A stretch of 5,345 nucleotides of DNA. Source: Flavobacteriales bacterium (GTDB lineage Bacteria; Bacteroidota; Bacteroidia; NS11-12g; UBA955). Shown piece by piece: positions 5,112 to 5,345 of the stretch. Both the position numbers and the translations under genes were made by a program. Each line of letters opens with the position of its first letter. The first letter of the stretch is position 1. The DNA lies in NCBI GenBank assembly GCA_947450405.1, contig CANFVI010000118.1, forward strand, positions 1 to 5,345, in the 5' to 3' direction. The notes beneath the pieces were generated by a model. That model made no database searches, had not been told where the DNA came from, and saw only the letters and a list, made by a program, of their open reading frames with translations.

Positions 5112-5345
5112 AAAAATACTTCTTTAGGGGTTTTGTAGTTTAATTTTTTTCTGGGTCGGTTATTAAGTTCATTTTCGATTTTCTTAATTTCATATTGATT
5201 AATGTTGTTGAAGTCAGTTTTCTTTGGTAAATATTGTCTAATTAAGCCGTTAATATTTTCGTTTGCCCCCCTTTCAAAAGCACTGTAAGGATGAGCAAAG
5301 TACACTTTCGTGTCGAGTTTTTTACTCATGATTTTGTGTGCGGCA
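5093..5345 (-). CDS. IS30-family transposase, C-terminal part (cut by window edge)
   Basis: This is the end of the DDE catalytic domain of an IS30-family transposase. Visible motifs are VYFAHPYSAFERGANENINGLIRQYLPKKTDF and ELNNRPRKKLNYKTPKEVF, both diagnostic of the family. The catalytic Glu is most likely the E of ANENING (codon 5260-5258), 24 residues after the Met at 5329. The frame stays open upstream of that Met to the window edge (AAHKI), matching the sequence that follows DNGKEF in full-length members. The Met at 5329 is therefore internal and the gene continues beyond 5345. Nothing in the visible part is broken. The stop codon is 39 bases upstream of the lipoprotein start, and both genes point the same way, so read-through from the element is possible. 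Confidence 0.93.
   Translation of the reverse strand, partial: AAHKIMSKKLDTKVYFAHPYSAFERGANENINGLIRQYLPKKTDFNNINQYEIKKIENELNNRPRKKLNYKTPKEVFLCETSN
5111..5118 (-). promoter_or_regulatory. Outward-facing -7-like box at the end of the IS30 element
   Basis: On the minus strand TATTTTTG matches TAnnTTTG exactly, inside the last transposase codons and pointing toward the lipoprotein gene. Transcription would start about 50 bases before the lipoprotein ATG. No TTTG is found at the -33 distance, so this is a half-promoter only. No better candidate was seen between 5054 and 5092. Confidence 0.22.

Noticed and set aside
1..5345. CRISPR array or tRNA/rRNA gene
   Set aside because: No regularly spaced repeats of 24-40 bases and no cloverleaf or rRNA-like sequence were seen on either strand.

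Overview
The window looks like accessory DNA from a member of the Bacteroidota. Four things support this: a Fibrobacter succinogenes major paralogous (FISUMP) domain on a secreted lipoprotein with a relaxed lipobox; promoter-like TTTG-N19/20-TAnnTTTG elements; start codons in A/T-rich leaders with no Shine-Dalgarno sequence; and an IS30 transposase of the type common in that phylum. The order or genus cannot be told from this sequence alone.

Layout. Positions 1-547 hold no gene I can support. They contain two consecutive large hairpins (115-160 and 169-211) and a less AT-rich patch with short direct repeats (311-399). A small acidic protein of unknown function follows (548-1069, +). Convergent to it is a two-gene minus-strand operon. 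Its first gene (2393-1581) encodes an XRE-type helix-turn-helix protein fused to a DUF4065/Panacea (SocA-like) domain. Its second (1591-1247) encodes a RelE/ParE-like small basic protein. The two genes overlap by 11 bases. The best reading is a PanAT-type toxin-antitoxin system.

The 164-bp space upstream of the antitoxin is shared with a divergent plus-strand gene (2558-3061). That gene encodes a DUF2200 protein with an unusual N-terminal extension. Back-to-back promoter candidates lie in the gap. A 17-bp inverted repeat sits inside the antitoxin promoter and is a natural candidate operator for the helix-turn-helix domain; it ends only a few bases from the divergent promoter.

Convergent to the DUF2200 gene is a 630-residue predicted lipoprotein (5053-3161, -). 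It has a lipobox cysteine at residue 28, a long N-terminal region of unknown function, a glycine/alanine-rich hydrophobic segment and a C-terminal FISUMP domain. About 40 bases upstream of its start lies the 3' end of an IS30-family transposase gene (minus strand) that runs off the right edge. The insertion sequence may therefore have cut or replaced this gene's native upstream region.

The functional centre is the toxin-antitoxin module: antitoxin first, toxin translationally coupled, autoregulation likely. The unknown gene, the DUF2200 gene, the FISUMP lipoprotein and the IS30 fragment have no demonstrable pathway link to it or to each other. Their association looks like accessory-region clustering.
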